Source: an uncultured Stenotrophomonas sp. (GTDB taxonomy: Bacteria > Pseudomonadota > Gammaproteobacteria > Xanthomonadales > Xanthomonadaceae). From it: a stretch of 64,000 nt of DNA. The stretch's first letter is position 1. Each line of letters opens with the position of its first letter. The stretch spans positions 184,605 through 248,604 of the forward strand of contig NZ_CAMFIA010000006.1 in the NCBI RefSeq assembly GCF_945952405.1, given 5' to 3'. This document shows, one piece after another, positions 17,655 through 26,374 of this stretch. The translations under genes were made by a program, and so were the position numbers. Under the pieces are notes generated by a model. The model did not search any database. It saw only the letters and a program-made list of their open reading frames with translations, and was not told the origin of the DNA.

Positions 17655-18452
17655 TCAGAATGGGGTGTCGGCCACGCCACCATCGGCACGCAGTGCGGCG
17701 CCGGTGGTGCCGGATGCGAGGCTGGAGCAGGTGTAGGCCACCAGGTTGGCCACCTCCTGCGCAGTCTGGAAGCGCTCGGTGATCGACGACGGCCGCATGG
17801 CTTTCACCAGCGCTGCGCCCTGTTCCTCGATGCTCTTGCCGGTGCGGCGGATTTCCTCCTGCAGCATCGCCTCGACGCCCTCGCTCAGGGTTGGCCCCGG
17901 CAACACCGCGTTGACAGTCACGCCGGTACCCGCCATGCGCTTGGCCATGCCACGCGAGAGGCCCAGCAATGCGGTCTTGGTGGTTGCGTAGTGCAGCATG
18001 TCGGGCGGCGTGCTGATGCCACACTCCGAGCCGATGAAGACCACCCTGCCCCAGCCCTTGCCTGCCATGGCCGGCAGGTACGACCGTGCAAGGCGCATGC
18101 CTGCCATGATGTTCACCGCCCAGTAGGTGTCCCAGGTGTCATCGGCAATGTCGAAGAAGTCGGCGGTCTCGAAGACCGCGGCATTGTTGACCAGGATGTC
18201 GCACGCCGGCGCCCGCTCCAGCAGCACGTTGCAGCCCGCCGCACTGGCCAGGTCCGCAACCACGCCCTGCACCGGTGCCGCAGCGCCGTGCTCGGCCTTC
18301 AGCCGCGCCACAGCCAGGTCCACCTGGTCGCTCCTGCGGCCATTCACCACCACCGTCGCACCCTCCGTCAGCAACGTACTGGCGATGGCATAGCCGATGC
18401 CCTGGGTCGCACCGGTAACGACGGCTAGCTTGTTCTGGATACCAAGTAGCAT
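17655..18452 (-). CDS. Short-chain dehydrogenase/reductase
   Basis: The start at 18452 (MLLGIQNKLAVVTGATQGIG) follows AAGGTGA at a workable distance. The 265 residues contain the cofactor loop TGATQGIG near 13, NNAA near 90, serine in IGSECG, YATTK as the catalytic pair, and NAVLPGPT. The Arg after strand 2 (VVNGRRSD) favours NADP(H). The substrate is unknown. It is a single gene convergent with the AraC regulator and lies downstream of the operon ending at 18602, 149 bp away, so it probably has its own promoter. Confidence 0.85.
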   Translation of the reverse strand: MLLGIQNKLAVVTGATQGIGYAIASTLLTEGATVVVNGRRSDQVDLAVARLKAEHGAAAPVQGVVADLASAAGCNVLLERAPACDILVNNAAVFETADFFDIADDTWDTYWAVNIMAGMRLARSYLPAMAGKGWGRVVFIGSECGISTPPDMLHYATTKTALLGLSRGMAKRMAGTGVTVNAVLPGPTLSEGVEAMLQEEIRRTGKSIEEQGAALVKAMRPSSITERFQTAQEVANLVAYTCSSLASGTTGAALRADGGVADTPF

Positions 18453-18601
18453 CTCACATTCACCTTGTTGAGGCGCACATCGTGCGCGAGTTGAAACAGC
18501 TGCGCCGGGCCTGGGATTCCACGCACCGGTCGCAAACCTCGTGTTGAGGTCATTAGGCGCCGCGTGCGACACGCAGGCCATGTGCGCCTGACCGCAATCA
18601 C

Positions 18602-19663
18602 TCAGCCAGCGTCCGTAACTGACCCGCTGCGCGAGCGCGCGTTCAGCCACGCCATGACCGTGGCATTCGATTTATGGGTAGCCCCCAGGTACAGGGTGGC
18701 GTTGGCCAGCGCAGCCGCGCCCAGCTCGCCACCAAAGCGCTCCAGCACCTTCCATGCCTCCAGGGCCTTGGTCTGTGCTCTCGGATCGGACAGGCCGATA
18801 TCCTCGATGGCCATCTTGCTCAGGTTGCGGGCCAGGTATCGTGGATCACAGCCTCCATCCAGCATCCGGCACACCCAGTACAGCGCCGCATCGGGATTGG
18901 AGCTGCGCACCGACTTGAACGCCGCGGAAATCTGGTCGTAGAACAGTTCACCCTGCTTGTCGAAGCGGCGCACCCGGCGGGGCAGCGCGTCCTCCAGCAG
19001 CGAATGGGTGATCCGGCCATCCGCAGGCGCCAGATCCGCCAGGATCTCCAGAGCATTCAGTGCCCTGCGCAGGTCACCATCGGCGCGCGCGCCGATGGTG
19101 ACCAGGACGTCGTCGTCGATCCTCAGATTGCGATGTGCCAGCCCCTGCTTCCGATCTGCCAGCGCACGCCGCAACTGCCGGATGATGTGGATGGGCTGCA
19201 GCGGCTGCAGTACATGAACGTCGCAGCGTCCAAGCAGTGACGGACGCAGCTGGAACGACGGATTCTCGGTGGTGGCAGCAAGCAAACGGGCATCGTTGGC
19301 CTGCAGATGACCTACCAGCAGCTGCTGCGCAGCACGATCCAGGCGGTGAACCTCGTCGACGAACAGCAGGTGGCCGTGCCCTGCCTGGTGCTTGACCACC
19401 GCCAATGCCCGGCCCAGTTCGGAGGGCGTCATCGACGCTGCAGACAGCGATAGGTGGCGATGCCCCGATGCCGCCAGTAACAGGTGCGCGATACTCGTCT
19501 TGCCACACCCCGGCGGTCCCCACAGGATGATCGATCGTGGCAGGCCTGCTGCCAATGCCTGCTGCAGCGGCTGCCCCTCCGCCAGCAGATGGGACTGCCC
19601 GACAACGCCGGCAAGCGATACCGGGCGCAGTCGTTCGGCCAGGGGGGCGCGCACCGCCGGCAT
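18602..19663 (-). CDS. RarA/MgsA-like AAA+ ATPase, shortened paralog
   Basis: This 353-residue protein is a second RarA-type clamp-loader-like ATPase; the full-length gene is at 62407-63768. It has PLAERLRPVSLAGVVGQSHL, Walker A GPPGCGKTS, Walker B LFVDEVHR, the ATTENPSF sensor and the RFDKQGELFYDQISA, SSNPDAALYW and MLDGGCDPRYLARNLSKMA blocks typical of RarA. It ends soon after THKSNA, so it lacks about 90 C-terminal residues (the YGAEYQYDHD and GERVYYNP part of the canonical protein). RarA works at stalled replication forks. Its ATG overlaps the stop of the upstream SDR by one base, so it is the last gene of a metabolic operon, a surprising place for a DNA-repair enzyme. Confidence 0.88.
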   Translation of the reverse strand: MPAVRAPLAERLRPVSLAGVVGQSHLLAEGQPLQQALAAGLPRSIILWGPPGCGKTSIAHLLLAASGHRHLSLSAASMTPSELGRALAVVKHQAGHGHLLFVDEVHRLDRAAQQLLVGHLQANDARLLAATTENPSFQLRPSLLGRCDVHVLQPLQPIHIIRQLRRALADRKQGLAHRNLRIDDDVLVTIGARADGDLRRALNALEILADLAPADGRITHSLLEDALPRRVRRFDKQGELFYDQISAAFKSVRSSNPDAALYWVCRMLDGGCDPRYLARNLSKMAIEDIGLSDPRAQTKALEAWKVLERFGGELGAAALANATLYLGATHKSNATVMAWLNARSRSGSVTDAG

Positions 19664-20640
19664 CACGCCGCGCCTGGTGTCACGCCAGCGAACGCGTTGA
19701 TCCCGGTCAGCTCGGCCGACAGCCACCACAGGCGTTCTGCCTGCACGGCGTCCACCGCATACGGCCGAACACCCGTTTCGCTCGGCGCGGGAAGGTCTTC
19801 CTCCCGTGCGACGTCGCAGTCCTCGCAGTACACCCCACCGATGCCGTCCAGCAGCGGTGATGTGGCCGCCCACACTGTCGTCGCCGCACCTTGCGCCGGC
19901 GTCTTGAAACTGGGGTCGATCAACCGGCCTTCTGCATCAAGCCAGCCCAATGCCTGCATTTCTTCCAGTGCCATGTGGCGCTGCAGCGCCGTGTGGATCT
20001 TGCCCGGATGGACCGAGTAGGAACGCACGCCGGCATCGCGACCGAGTACATCCAGGTGCCGCGCGAACAGCGCGATGGCGGTCTTGGACTGCCCGTAGGC
20101 CAGCCACTTGTCATACCCTGCCTCGAACTGCACGTCCGTCCACCGCATGGGCGAATAGTGATGTCCCATCGAGGACAGCGAAACGATGCGTGCACCGGGC
20201 GCAATGGCCGGCCACAGCAGATTGACCAAAGCGAAATGGCCCAGGTGGTTGGTACCGAACTGCGACTCCCAACCGTTACCCACCCGCGATTCATCATTGG
20301 CCATGACCGCAGCATTGCAGATCACGATATCGGCCTTGCGTCCGCTGCCGACGAAGCGCCCGGCACAGGCGCGCACGCTGGCCTGATCCGCCAGATCAAG
20401 CAGGTCCACCTCCACTCCGGGCAGATCGGCCAGCGTCGCACGGGCCGCCGCCGGGTTGCGCGCAAGTACCAGCACGTCAGCGCCGGCGCTGGCCAGGGTC
20501 CGGGTGGTTTCCAGGCCCAGGCCGCCGTGGCCGCCGGTGATGATGGCCCGCTTGCCGCGCAGGTCGATGCCCCGCGCCACATCGGCTGCGGTACTGTTCC
20601 GGTCGAAGCCGGAGTCCAGGGGATGCTGAGCGCGCTTCAC
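19663..20640 (-). CDS. SDR family oxidoreductase (retinol-dehydrogenase-like)
   Basis: The best start is GTG at 20640, overlapping the VOC stop by four bases (GTGA); this gives 325 residues. An N-terminal 25-residue lead precedes LRGKRAIITGGHGGLG. Further motifs are NAAVMA near 110, SLSSMGHH with the catalytic serine, and YGQSK as the Tyr-Lys pair, followed by VHPGKIHT. Length and NHLGHFALVNLL fit the extended retinol-dehydrogenase/WWOX-like SDRs. It sits between the VOC protein and the RarA-like gene in a coupled operon, and so probably acts in the same pathway as the upstream dehydrogenase and monooxygenase. Confidence 0.85.
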   Translation of the reverse strand: MKRAQHPLDSGFDRNSTAADVARGIDLRGKRAIITGGHGGLGLETTRTLASAGADVLVLARNPAAARATLADLPGVEVDLLDLADQASVRACAGRFVGSGRKADIVICNAAVMANDESRVGNGWESQFGTNHLGHFALVNLLWPAIAPGARIVSLSSMGHHYSPMRWTDVQFEAGYDKWLAYGQSKTAIALFARHLDVLGRDAGVRSYSVHPGKIHTALQRHMALEEMQALGWLDAEGRLIDPSFKTPAQGAATTVWAATSPLLDGIGGVYCEDCDVAREEDLPAPSETGVRPYAVDAVQAERLWWLSAELTGINAFAGVTPGAA

Positions 20641-21062
20641 GACGAGGCCTCCGCAGTGTCGTGCGCCGGAGCGGAATCGGCCAGCGTATGGAACGCGCAC
20701 AGCTTGTTGCCGTCCGGGTCACGCAGGTAGGCCAGATACAGCGTGCCCGCCGGCGTCTCGCGCACACCGGGCGGGTCCTCGCAGGAGGTTCCGCCGTTGG
20801 CCAGCGCCGCAGCATGGAAGGCGTCCACCTGTGCCGGGCTGGCCATGCGCAGGCCGATGGTGCCGCCATTGGCGGCGGTGGCCGCTTCGCCGTTCAACGG
20901 CGTGGCCAGCACCAGCAGGCTACCGGCGTGCTGGTAGAGAATGCGTTCGGAATTGAAATTGAGGCTGAGTGCCGGGCGCGCGCCCAGTACTCCCAGCGCG
21001 GCGTCGTAGAAGCGACGGGACCGCACAAGATCGTTGCTGCCAAGGGTTACGTGACTGAACAT
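20637..21062 (-). CDS. VOC family (glyoxalase/bleomycin-resistance-like) protein
   Basis: This 141-residue protein starts MFSHVTLGSNDLVRSRRFYDAAL, the usual opening of a vicinal-oxygen-chelate domain, and ends with YLRDPDGNKLCAFH, the typical metal-side strand. His4 and the terminal strand would supply metal ligands. VOC proteins act as glyoxalases, dioxygenases or drug-binding proteins; which applies here is unclear. It lies 25 bp after the FAD monooxygenase gene and overlaps the SDR gene by four bases. Confidence 0.85.
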   Translation of the reverse strand: MFSHVTLGSNDLVRSRRFYDAALGVLGARPALSLNFNSERILYQHAGSLLVLATPLNGEAATAANGGTIGLRMASPAQVDAFHAAALANGGTSCEDPPGVRETPAGTLYLAYLRDPDGNKLCAFHTLADSAPAHDTAEASS

Positions 21063-21087
21063 GTCTCTGTCTCGGTTCGGAATGAAA

Positions 21088-22191
21088 TCAGGCCCAGCGC
21101 CGGCGCGCCGCACCCGGTGAAGTGGCGTCGCGGAACGAACGCCCGAAGACCTGGCCATGCAGCACCTGCTCGCGCATGTGGGGCAGGCGCCGTTGCTGGT
21201 AGAGCGCCAGGGCGTCCACCACGTCCGGTTCGAGGCGCAACGCCCGCGACACGTGCAGGGCATCAAGCATGGACTCGGCAAATCCGGCGCCGGTCATCGG
21301 CGACTGCGCATGGGCCGCGTCCCCCACCAGCGCCAGGCGCCCGCGCGCGACCTGCGCGGGCACGTATTCGGAGATGGGCATCGGCAGCGCGCCTGCCTGC
21401 CGGATGGCCCGCGAAAGTGCCTTGCCCCACGGCGCAGGCCACTGCGCCCGTGCACGGTTGGCCAATGCAATGCGGGCGTCTTCGGGCACCGCTTCCGCGG
21501 TCGGCGTGAATCGCACCCGGTCCTCGCCAACCGCACCGAGGGCCTGCAACAAGGGTGTGCTGCGGGCTTCGAACCACGCCCACCCCACGCGTCGCGGGCT
21601 GGCCTGGGCAGCCTCCAGCAGCGGGTAGATGGCCAGCACATCGTGACCGGCCGAATGGAATTCGACACCGCGCAGCGCACGCGCGTTCCGGCAGGGCACG
21701 TCCAGTTGCCCCAGCCACGCCAGGTAGCCTGCGTAGGAAGCCTCGGGCTGCCCTGGCGCGACGCTCCGTCGAACCACGCTGCGGTGGCCATCGGCCCCGA
21801 TCAGCAGGTCGGCGGTCCACTCCCGCCCTTCTGCGCTACGCGCCCATGCCGCGCCGACCCGTTCACCAACGATGGCCACCGCCTCGCCATCAACCAGCGT
21901 AATGCCAGGCTCAACGCTGGCCGCCTGGCGGAGCGCACGGTAGACGTCCCACCACGCATGCGGCAGCACGGCCTGTTCGATGGCATCGCCGCCCAGTGCA
22001 TCCATTACCCGCTGGCTGGCCTGCGCAGTGAATGCCATGCGCAAGGCCGTGCCGCCGGCGCGGATGGCCACACCGCTGCGCTCGCGCGCCGGTGCCCGCT
22101 CGAGCACGGTGGAGGCCACGCCGACGTTGGCCAGTGCCAGGGCCGCTGACAGGCCTGCCAGCGAACCGCCAATGATCAATGCCGTGCGCAT
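21088..22191 (-). CDS. FAD-dependent monooxygenase (group A hydroxylase type)
   Basis: This 367-residue enzyme has the FAD motif GGSLAGL near residue 8 (the first Gly of GxGxxG is preserved as GGSLAG), LLIGADGHRSVVR near 155, and GDAAHAQSPMTGAGFAESM near 280, the second FAD motif of aromatic hydroxylases such as PobA and UbiH. A strong AAGGAG precedes the ATG. It probably hydroxylates an aromatic or cyclic substrate with NAD(P)H and oxygen. It lies 32 bp downstream of the alcohol dehydrogenase gene, in the same operon. Confidence 0.87.
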   Translation of the reverse strand: MRTALIIGGSLAGLSAALALANVGVASTVLERAPARERSGVAIRAGGTALRMAFTAQASQRVMDALGGDAIEQAVLPHAWWDVYRALRQAASVEPGITLVDGEAVAIVGERVGAAWARSAEGREWTADLLIGADGHRSVVRRSVAPGQPEASYAGYLAWLGQLDVPCRNARALRGVEFHSAGHDVLAIYPLLEAAQASPRRVGWAWFEARSTPLLQALGAVGEDRVRFTPTAEAVPEDARIALANRARAQWPAPWGKALSRAIRQAGALPMPISEYVPAQVARGRLALVGDAAHAQSPMTGAGFAESMLDALHVSRALRLEPDVVDALALYQQRRLPHMREQVLHGQVFGRSFRDATSPGAARRRWA

Positions 22192-22223
22192 GCCCTGCTC
22201 CTTGTCCAGTGCAACGCAGGCCG

Positions 22224-23267
22224 TCAGGCCAACGTCGACATGTCGATGACGAAGCGATAGCGCACGTCGGCGCGCTCAAGCCGATCAAAGGCTTCGTTGA
22301 TCTGGTCCATGCGGATCAACTCGCAATCCGGAAGGATCTGTTGCCGCGCGCAGAAATCCAGCATTTCCTGGGTCTCGCGGATGCCGCCGATCATCGAGCC
22401 CGCCACGCGGCGACGACCCATGATCATGGGCACGGTGAACGGCTCCTGCAGGTCACCCAGCTGCCCGACCACCACCAGCGTGCCGTCGATATCCAGCAGC
22501 GGAATGTACGGATTGATATCGTGCTTGCTCGGTACGGTGTCGACGATCAGGTCGAAGCTGGAGGCCGCAGCCGCCAGCGCCTGCGCATCGTCGGTCGGCA
22601 GCAGTGCCTCTGCACCGAGGGCCAGCGCGTCGGCCTGCTTGGCGCGCGAGCGACTGATGACGGTGACGTGTGCGCCCAGTCCGATCGCCAGCTTGACCGC
22701 CATGTGGCCCAGCCCACCCAGGCCGACCACGGCCACCCGGCTGCCGGGGCCGACGTTCCAGGTACGCAGCGGCGAATAGGTGGTGATGCCGGCGCACAGC
22801 AGCGGTGCGGCACGAGACAGGTCGAGCCCTTCCGGGACGCGCAGAACGAAGGCCTCTTTCACCACGATGTGCCGCGCATAGCCACCAAGGGTCGGCTCGC
22901 CGGTGACACGGTCGAGGCCGTTGTAGGTCTCGGTCAGCACGTCGCGACACATGTGTTGTTCGCCCTTGTGGCACTGGTCGCAGTGCTCGCAGCTGTCGAC
23001 GAAGGTGCCGACAGCCACCGCATCGCCTACCTTGAAGCGATGCGCGGACGCACCGGTGGCCACTACACGCCCGATGATCTCGTGGCCAGGCACGACCGGA
23101 TAGATCGCCCTGCCCCAGTCGTTGCGGACCATGTGCAGGTCCGAATGGCAGACGCCGCTGTAGAGGATTTCGATAGCGACATCGTCGTCGCGCAGTTCAC
23201 GACGTTCGATGGTGTGCGGCACCATGGGTGTGGTTGCCGACAGCGCAGCATAGGCCTGGGTCTTCAT
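22224..23267 (-). CDS. Zinc-dependent alcohol dehydrogenase (YahK/CAD-like)
   Basis: The ATG at 23267 has AAGGA upstream and is preferred over an ATG eight codons earlier. The 347 residues show the catalytic zinc motifs GVCHSDLH and GHEIIG, four structural-zinc cysteines (CEHCDQCHKGEQHMC), and the nucleotide-binding GLGGLGH near 180. This matches the cinnamyl-alcohol-dehydrogenase/YahK group, which reduces aldehydes, usually with NADPH. It is the second gene of the operon starting with the hydrolase at 24227. Confidence 0.9.
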   Translation of the reverse strand: MKTQAYAALSATTPMVPHTIERRELRDDDVAIEILYSGVCHSDLHMVRNDWGRAIYPVVPGHEIIGRVVATGASAHRFKVGDAVAVGTFVDSCEHCDQCHKGEQHMCRDVLTETYNGLDRVTGEPTLGGYARHIVVKEAFVLRVPEGLDLSRAAPLLCAGITTYSPLRTWNVGPGSRVAVVGLGGLGHMAVKLAIGLGAHVTVISRSRAKQADALALGAEALLPTDDAQALAAAASSFDLIVDTVPSKHDINPYIPLLDIDGTLVVVGQLGDLQEPFTVPMIMGRRRVAGSMIGGIRETQEMLDFCARQQILPDCELIRMDQINEAFDRLERADVRYRFVIDMSTLA

Positions 23268-23312
23268 CTGCAGGATCCTTGAGTAGTTCAACGAAGCGCC
23301 GTATCGGCGTGA

Positions 23313-24227
23313 TCAGCGCGCAACCAGCGCCTGACGATAGAAGTCGCCCAGGGCGGCGTCCGCGCGCGTCACGAATTCGGGCTGGTCGTACAGCGCCACG
23401 TGGGTACCACCGGCCAGGATCAGCAGATGCTTGTCGGTGCTGGCCGCGCGACGGTGCAGCTCCTCGCTCATCCAGCGGGTGCCCGCCTCACTGCCGGCGA
23501 TCGCCAGCAACGGTTGGGTGAGGAACAGTTCGGCATTGTTGAAGGCGTCGTAGCCCACCAGTTCGGCCAGGTTCTGCAGCGGGAACAGCCCATTGGCGTT
23601 TGGATGCTGGCCGCGCGGCGTGCGGTAATAGTCGAAGGCTTCGGCAAAGTCCGGGTGTGTGGCCGCTTCGCGACTGGCTGGCAGCGCATCCTGGTACTGC
23701 AGTTGTCCGCCCTCGGCCTGACGGCTGCGGGCCTGCGCTGCGGCGTCAAGCAGCGCAAGCGAATCCCGCGGATCTGCGCCGCCTTCCCAGCCCTGGCGGA
23801 ACATCAGGCCGTAGTTGACCGCACTGACGGTGCCCACCGCGCGGATGCGGCGATCGTTCATCGTGGCATGTGCCGCATAGCCGCCCCCGGCACAGATACC
23901 GAGCACGCCAATCCGATCGGCGTCAACGAACGGCAGCGTGACCAGCAGGTCGATCGCCGCGCTCACATCGGCCACGCGCGCATACGGGTTCTCATTGCCG
24001 CGTGGCGCACCGGTGCTGTTGCCCTGGCAGGAGGCATCGAAGGTCAACACCACGAAGCCCTGCTGGACCAGGCCGGCCGCATGCACCGTCGCGGTCTGCT
24101 CCTTCACGCCACCGGCCGGGTGCACGACCACGATGGCCGGATGACGGGCCGACAATGCGGCGTGCTCCGGCACATGCAGCTGGCCGGCCATGGTGATGTT
24201 GCCATTGGGGAATTGCACTGCTTTCAT
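23313..24227 (-). CDS. Dienelactone-hydrolase-like alpha/beta hydrolase, head of operon
   Basis: ATG at 24227, with GAGGA upstream, gives 304 residues. The fold is alpha/beta hydrolase: HPAGGVKEQ near the oxyanion region, DASCQGNSTGAPR, a nucleophile elbow GICAGGGYA with Cys in the dienelactone-hydrolase position, and a late GGTHVALYDQPEF carrying the likely catalytic His. It is paralogous to 28118-29056 (same DAS-QG-S-G and GVCGGGG motifs). It is the first of six closely spaced minus-strand genes (hydrolase, ADH, monooxygenase, VOC, SDR, RarA-like). LysR is divergent, with a candidate operator at 24296-24331. Confidence 0.87.
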   Translation of the reverse strand: MKAVQFPNGNITMAGQLHVPEHAALSARHPAIVVVHPAGGVKEQTATVHAAGLVQQGFVVLTFDASCQGNSTGAPRGNENPYARVADVSAAIDLLVTLPFVDADRIGVLGICAGGGYAAHATMNDRRIRAVGTVSAVNYGLMFRQGWEGGADPRDSLALLDAAAQARSRQAEGGQLQYQDALPASREAATHPDFAEAFDYYRTPRGQHPNANGLFPLQNLAELVGYDAFNNAELFLTQPLLAIAGSEAGTRWMSEELHRRAASTDKHLLILAGGTHVALYDQPEFVTRADAALGDFYRQALVAR

Positions 24228-24295
24228 TGCCGTCCTCACAGGTTGCTGTCCACGTTGTGTGGAATGGCAGCTACGATAGGGCTGGCAGTGCGCGG

Positions 24296-24331
24296 TGATA
24301 ATCCGCAAAAATCGTAATGGACTTATAAGCA
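24296..24331. promoter_or_regulatory. Candidate LysR operator, copy 1
   Basis: TGATAATCC at 24296-24304 and ACTTAT at 24321-24326 form an imperfect dyad in the gap between the divergent hydrolase operon and the LysR gene. The same sequence, with identical spacing and 25 of 36 matching bases, recurs at 29113-29148 upstream of the second hydrolase. This is what a LysR-type binding site shared by two target promoters would look like. Confidence 0.6.
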
Positions 24332-24341
24332 GGGTCACCCA

Positions 24342-25319
24342 ATGGCAGGCAGTCACCTCAAGGATCTCTCGGCCTTCCTGATGGTTGCCGAAGAGGCAAG
24401 CTTCACCCGCGCCGCGATCCGGCTGGGCATCACCCAGTCTTCGCTCAGCCAGATCATCCGCGGACTGGAAACCCGCCTGGGGCTGCGCCTGTTCGCCCGT
24501 ACCACCCGCAGCGTGGCCCTGACCGAAGCCGGCGAGCGCCTGCTCGGCCTCATCGGCCCGGCCATGAGCGAACTGGAAGCCGGGCTGGCCCGCATCGGGG
24601 AACTGCGCGACAAGCCGGCCGGTACCCTGCGCCTGACCGCGGACGAGTACGCGGTGCATGCCGTGCTGATGCCCGCCATCGCCCGGCTGGTGCCCGACTA
24701 CCCGGATATCCGCGTGGAAATCACCACCGACTACGGGCTGACCGACATTGTCAGCGGCCGCTTCGACGCGGGCGTGCGTCGTGGCGGCCTGGTCGCCAAG
24801 GACATGATTGCCGTGCCGATCAGCGCGCCCATCCCGATGGTGGTGGTCGCATCGCCGTCCTATTTCGCCCGCCACCCGGCGCCGCAGCAGCCGCAGCAGC
24901 TGGTGGAGCACCAGTGCGTCAACCTGCGGCTGCCCACCCATGGTGAAATCTATGCCTGGACCTTTACCCGTGCAGGTCGCGACCACCGGGTCAAGTCCGA
25001 AGGCCAGGTGGTGGTCAACAGCATTTCGGCGATGCGCGATGCCGCCCTGCAGGGCGTCGGCCTCACCTATCTGCCGCTGCACTATGTGCAGGACCGGCTG
25101 GAGTCAGGAGAGCTGGTCGAGGCGCTGTCGGAGTGGCGCAAGACCTACGAGGGTTATCACCTGTACTACCCGAACCGGCGCTTGGCATCGCCGGTGTTCA
25201 CGCTGTTGCTGCAGGCACTGCGCGACAACCTGGACGACAGCCGGAAGCGCAGCACAGCGAAGCCCGCGCGTGGCACAGGAAAGCATACGCCGGCCAAGTC
25301 GCCTCGGCGCACGACCTGA
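24342..25319 (+). CDS. LysR family transcriptional regulator
   Basis: This 325-residue regulator has the winged helix-turn-helix near the N-terminus (LKDLSAFLMVAEEASFTRAA, then GITQSSLSQIIRGLETRLG) and a periplasmic-binding-protein-like effector domain from about 95 to 300. The tail is basic (Lys/Arg/Thr-rich, residues 300-325). It is divergent from the hydrolase operon, the usual geometry for a regulator of its neighbour. The likely inducer is a substrate or intermediate of that operon. Confidence 0.9.
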   Translation: MAGSHLKDLSAFLMVAEEASFTRAAIRLGITQSSLSQIIRGLETRLGLRLFARTTRSVALTEAGERLLGLIGPAMSELEAGLARIGELRDKPAGTLRLTADEYAVHAVLMPAIARLVPDYPDIRVEITTDYGLTDIVSGRFDAGVRRGGLVAKDMIAVPISAPIPMVVVASPSYFARHPAPQQPQQLVEHQCVNLRLPTHGEIYAWTFTRAGRDHRVKSEGQVVVNSISAMRDAALQGVGLTYLPLHYVQDRLESGELVEALSEWRKTYEGYHLYYPNRRLASPVFTLLLQALRDNLDDSRKRSTAKPARGTGKHTPAKSPRRTT

Positions 25320-25325
25320 TTCCGT

Positions 25326-26252
25326 TCAACTGGCCGTCGCGGCCTGCCTGCGGTACTGAGCGGGCGCCTGCCCCATGATGCGCTTGAAGGCGGTGCTGAA
25401 CGCGCTTTCCGATTCGTAGCCCACCGCAAAGGCGATACTGGATACGGCATCGCCGCTGTTGGCCAGCCGGTCCGCCGCCAGCAGCATCCGCCAACGTGAC
25501 AGGTAGTCCATCGCGGCATACCCGACCAGCGCCTTGAAGCGCTGCGCGAACACCGTGCGCGACACCCCGGCGATGCGCGCCAGAGACTGCAACGACCAGC
25601 TCGTGGCCGGCGCCGCGTGCATCGCGCCCAGCGCCAGGCTGATGTGGCTGTCGGTCAGGGCCAGGAACCAGCCCTTCGGCACCCTGCCCGGGGTGGCCAG
25701 GTGCAGGCGCAATACCTGCACCAGCATAAGGTGGGCCAGATGGGTGGACATCAGCCCTGCCCCCGGCTGCGGTGCGCGCAGCTCACTGGCCCATTGATCC
25801 AGCGCCCAGCGCAGCACGCCCGCCTGCCCGGACGCCCGCGGCACGTGGATCAAGGGCGGCAGCGCATCGAACAGCACCGCGGCGTGGCGCCCGGGAAACG
25901 CGAACCGGCCGCTGATGAGAAAGGCATCGCCGCCTCCGTTGTGGGTGACAACGCCCTGCCGCGCCGCCGCTTCGATGATGGGCTCGCCGCTGCGGATGGC
26001 CACTGCAGGATCCGAGGCGAGCACGAAGCGGCGCCGGCTGTTGAGCAGGAAGCAATCCCCTGCTTCGAAATGGAGCGGCTCCGGCTCGCCGTGGACGCTG
26101 CCCCAGCAACCGCCCCGCATGACCGCCGTGAACTTGATGCCCTCATGCGCCGGGAAGTCGAACGCCCAGTCGCCGGCGGCATCGAAACCGGCAAAGAACT
26201 GGCTGCTCGGCTGCAGCAATGACAACACGTCGGACAACGGATCTGCGCTCAT
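25326..26252 (-). CDS. AraC family regulator with cupin domain, paralog of the 16707 gene
   Basis: The start at 26252 gives 308 residues beginning MSADPLSDVLSLLQPSSQ. An N-terminal cupin-like sensor contains GDCFLLNS and HNGGGDAFLISG. The C-terminal DNA-binding domain shows SLARIAGVSRTVFAQRFK and SSIAFAVGYESESAFSTAFK, then APAQYRRQ. The two AraC proteins of this region share layout and several exact motifs. An inverted repeat (26253-26304) begins just upstream of its ATG and lies between it and the divergent SDR pair, which it probably controls together with itself. Confidence 0.88.
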   Translation of the reverse strand: MSADPLSDVLSLLQPSSQFFAGFDAAGDWAFDFPAHEGIKFTAVMRGGCWGSVHGEPEPLHFEAGDCFLLNSRRRFVLASDPAVAIRSGEPIIEAAARQGVVTHNGGGDAFLISGRFAFPGRHAAVLFDALPPLIHVPRASGQAGVLRWALDQWASELRAPQPGAGLMSTHLAHLMLVQVLRLHLATPGRVPKGWFLALTDSHISLALGAMHAAPATSWSLQSLARIAGVSRTVFAQRFKALVGYAAMDYLSRWRMLLAADRLANSGDAVSSIAFAVGYESESAFSTAFKRIMGQAPAQYRRQAATAS

Positions 26253-26304
26253 TTCCGTACGCTCGAAGAAGCCAGGCGGACGCCACGGCATGGATCGTAC
26301 GGAA
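26253..26304. promoter_or_regulatory. Inverted repeat TTCCGTAC...GTACGGAA between AraC and SDR genes
   Basis: TTCCGTAC at 26253-26260 and GTACGGAA at 26297-26304 are exact inverted 8-mers separated by 36 bp, in the 122-bp gap between divergent genes. The left copy abuts the regulator start. Position and symmetry suggest the operator of the AraC regulator. Confidence 0.5.
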
Positions 26305-26374
26305 TCCGGGGCCTATCGTGGATTACACGGCGGCACACCACCGCCCCGCCCCCGTCAACGCACAGGAATTCCGC

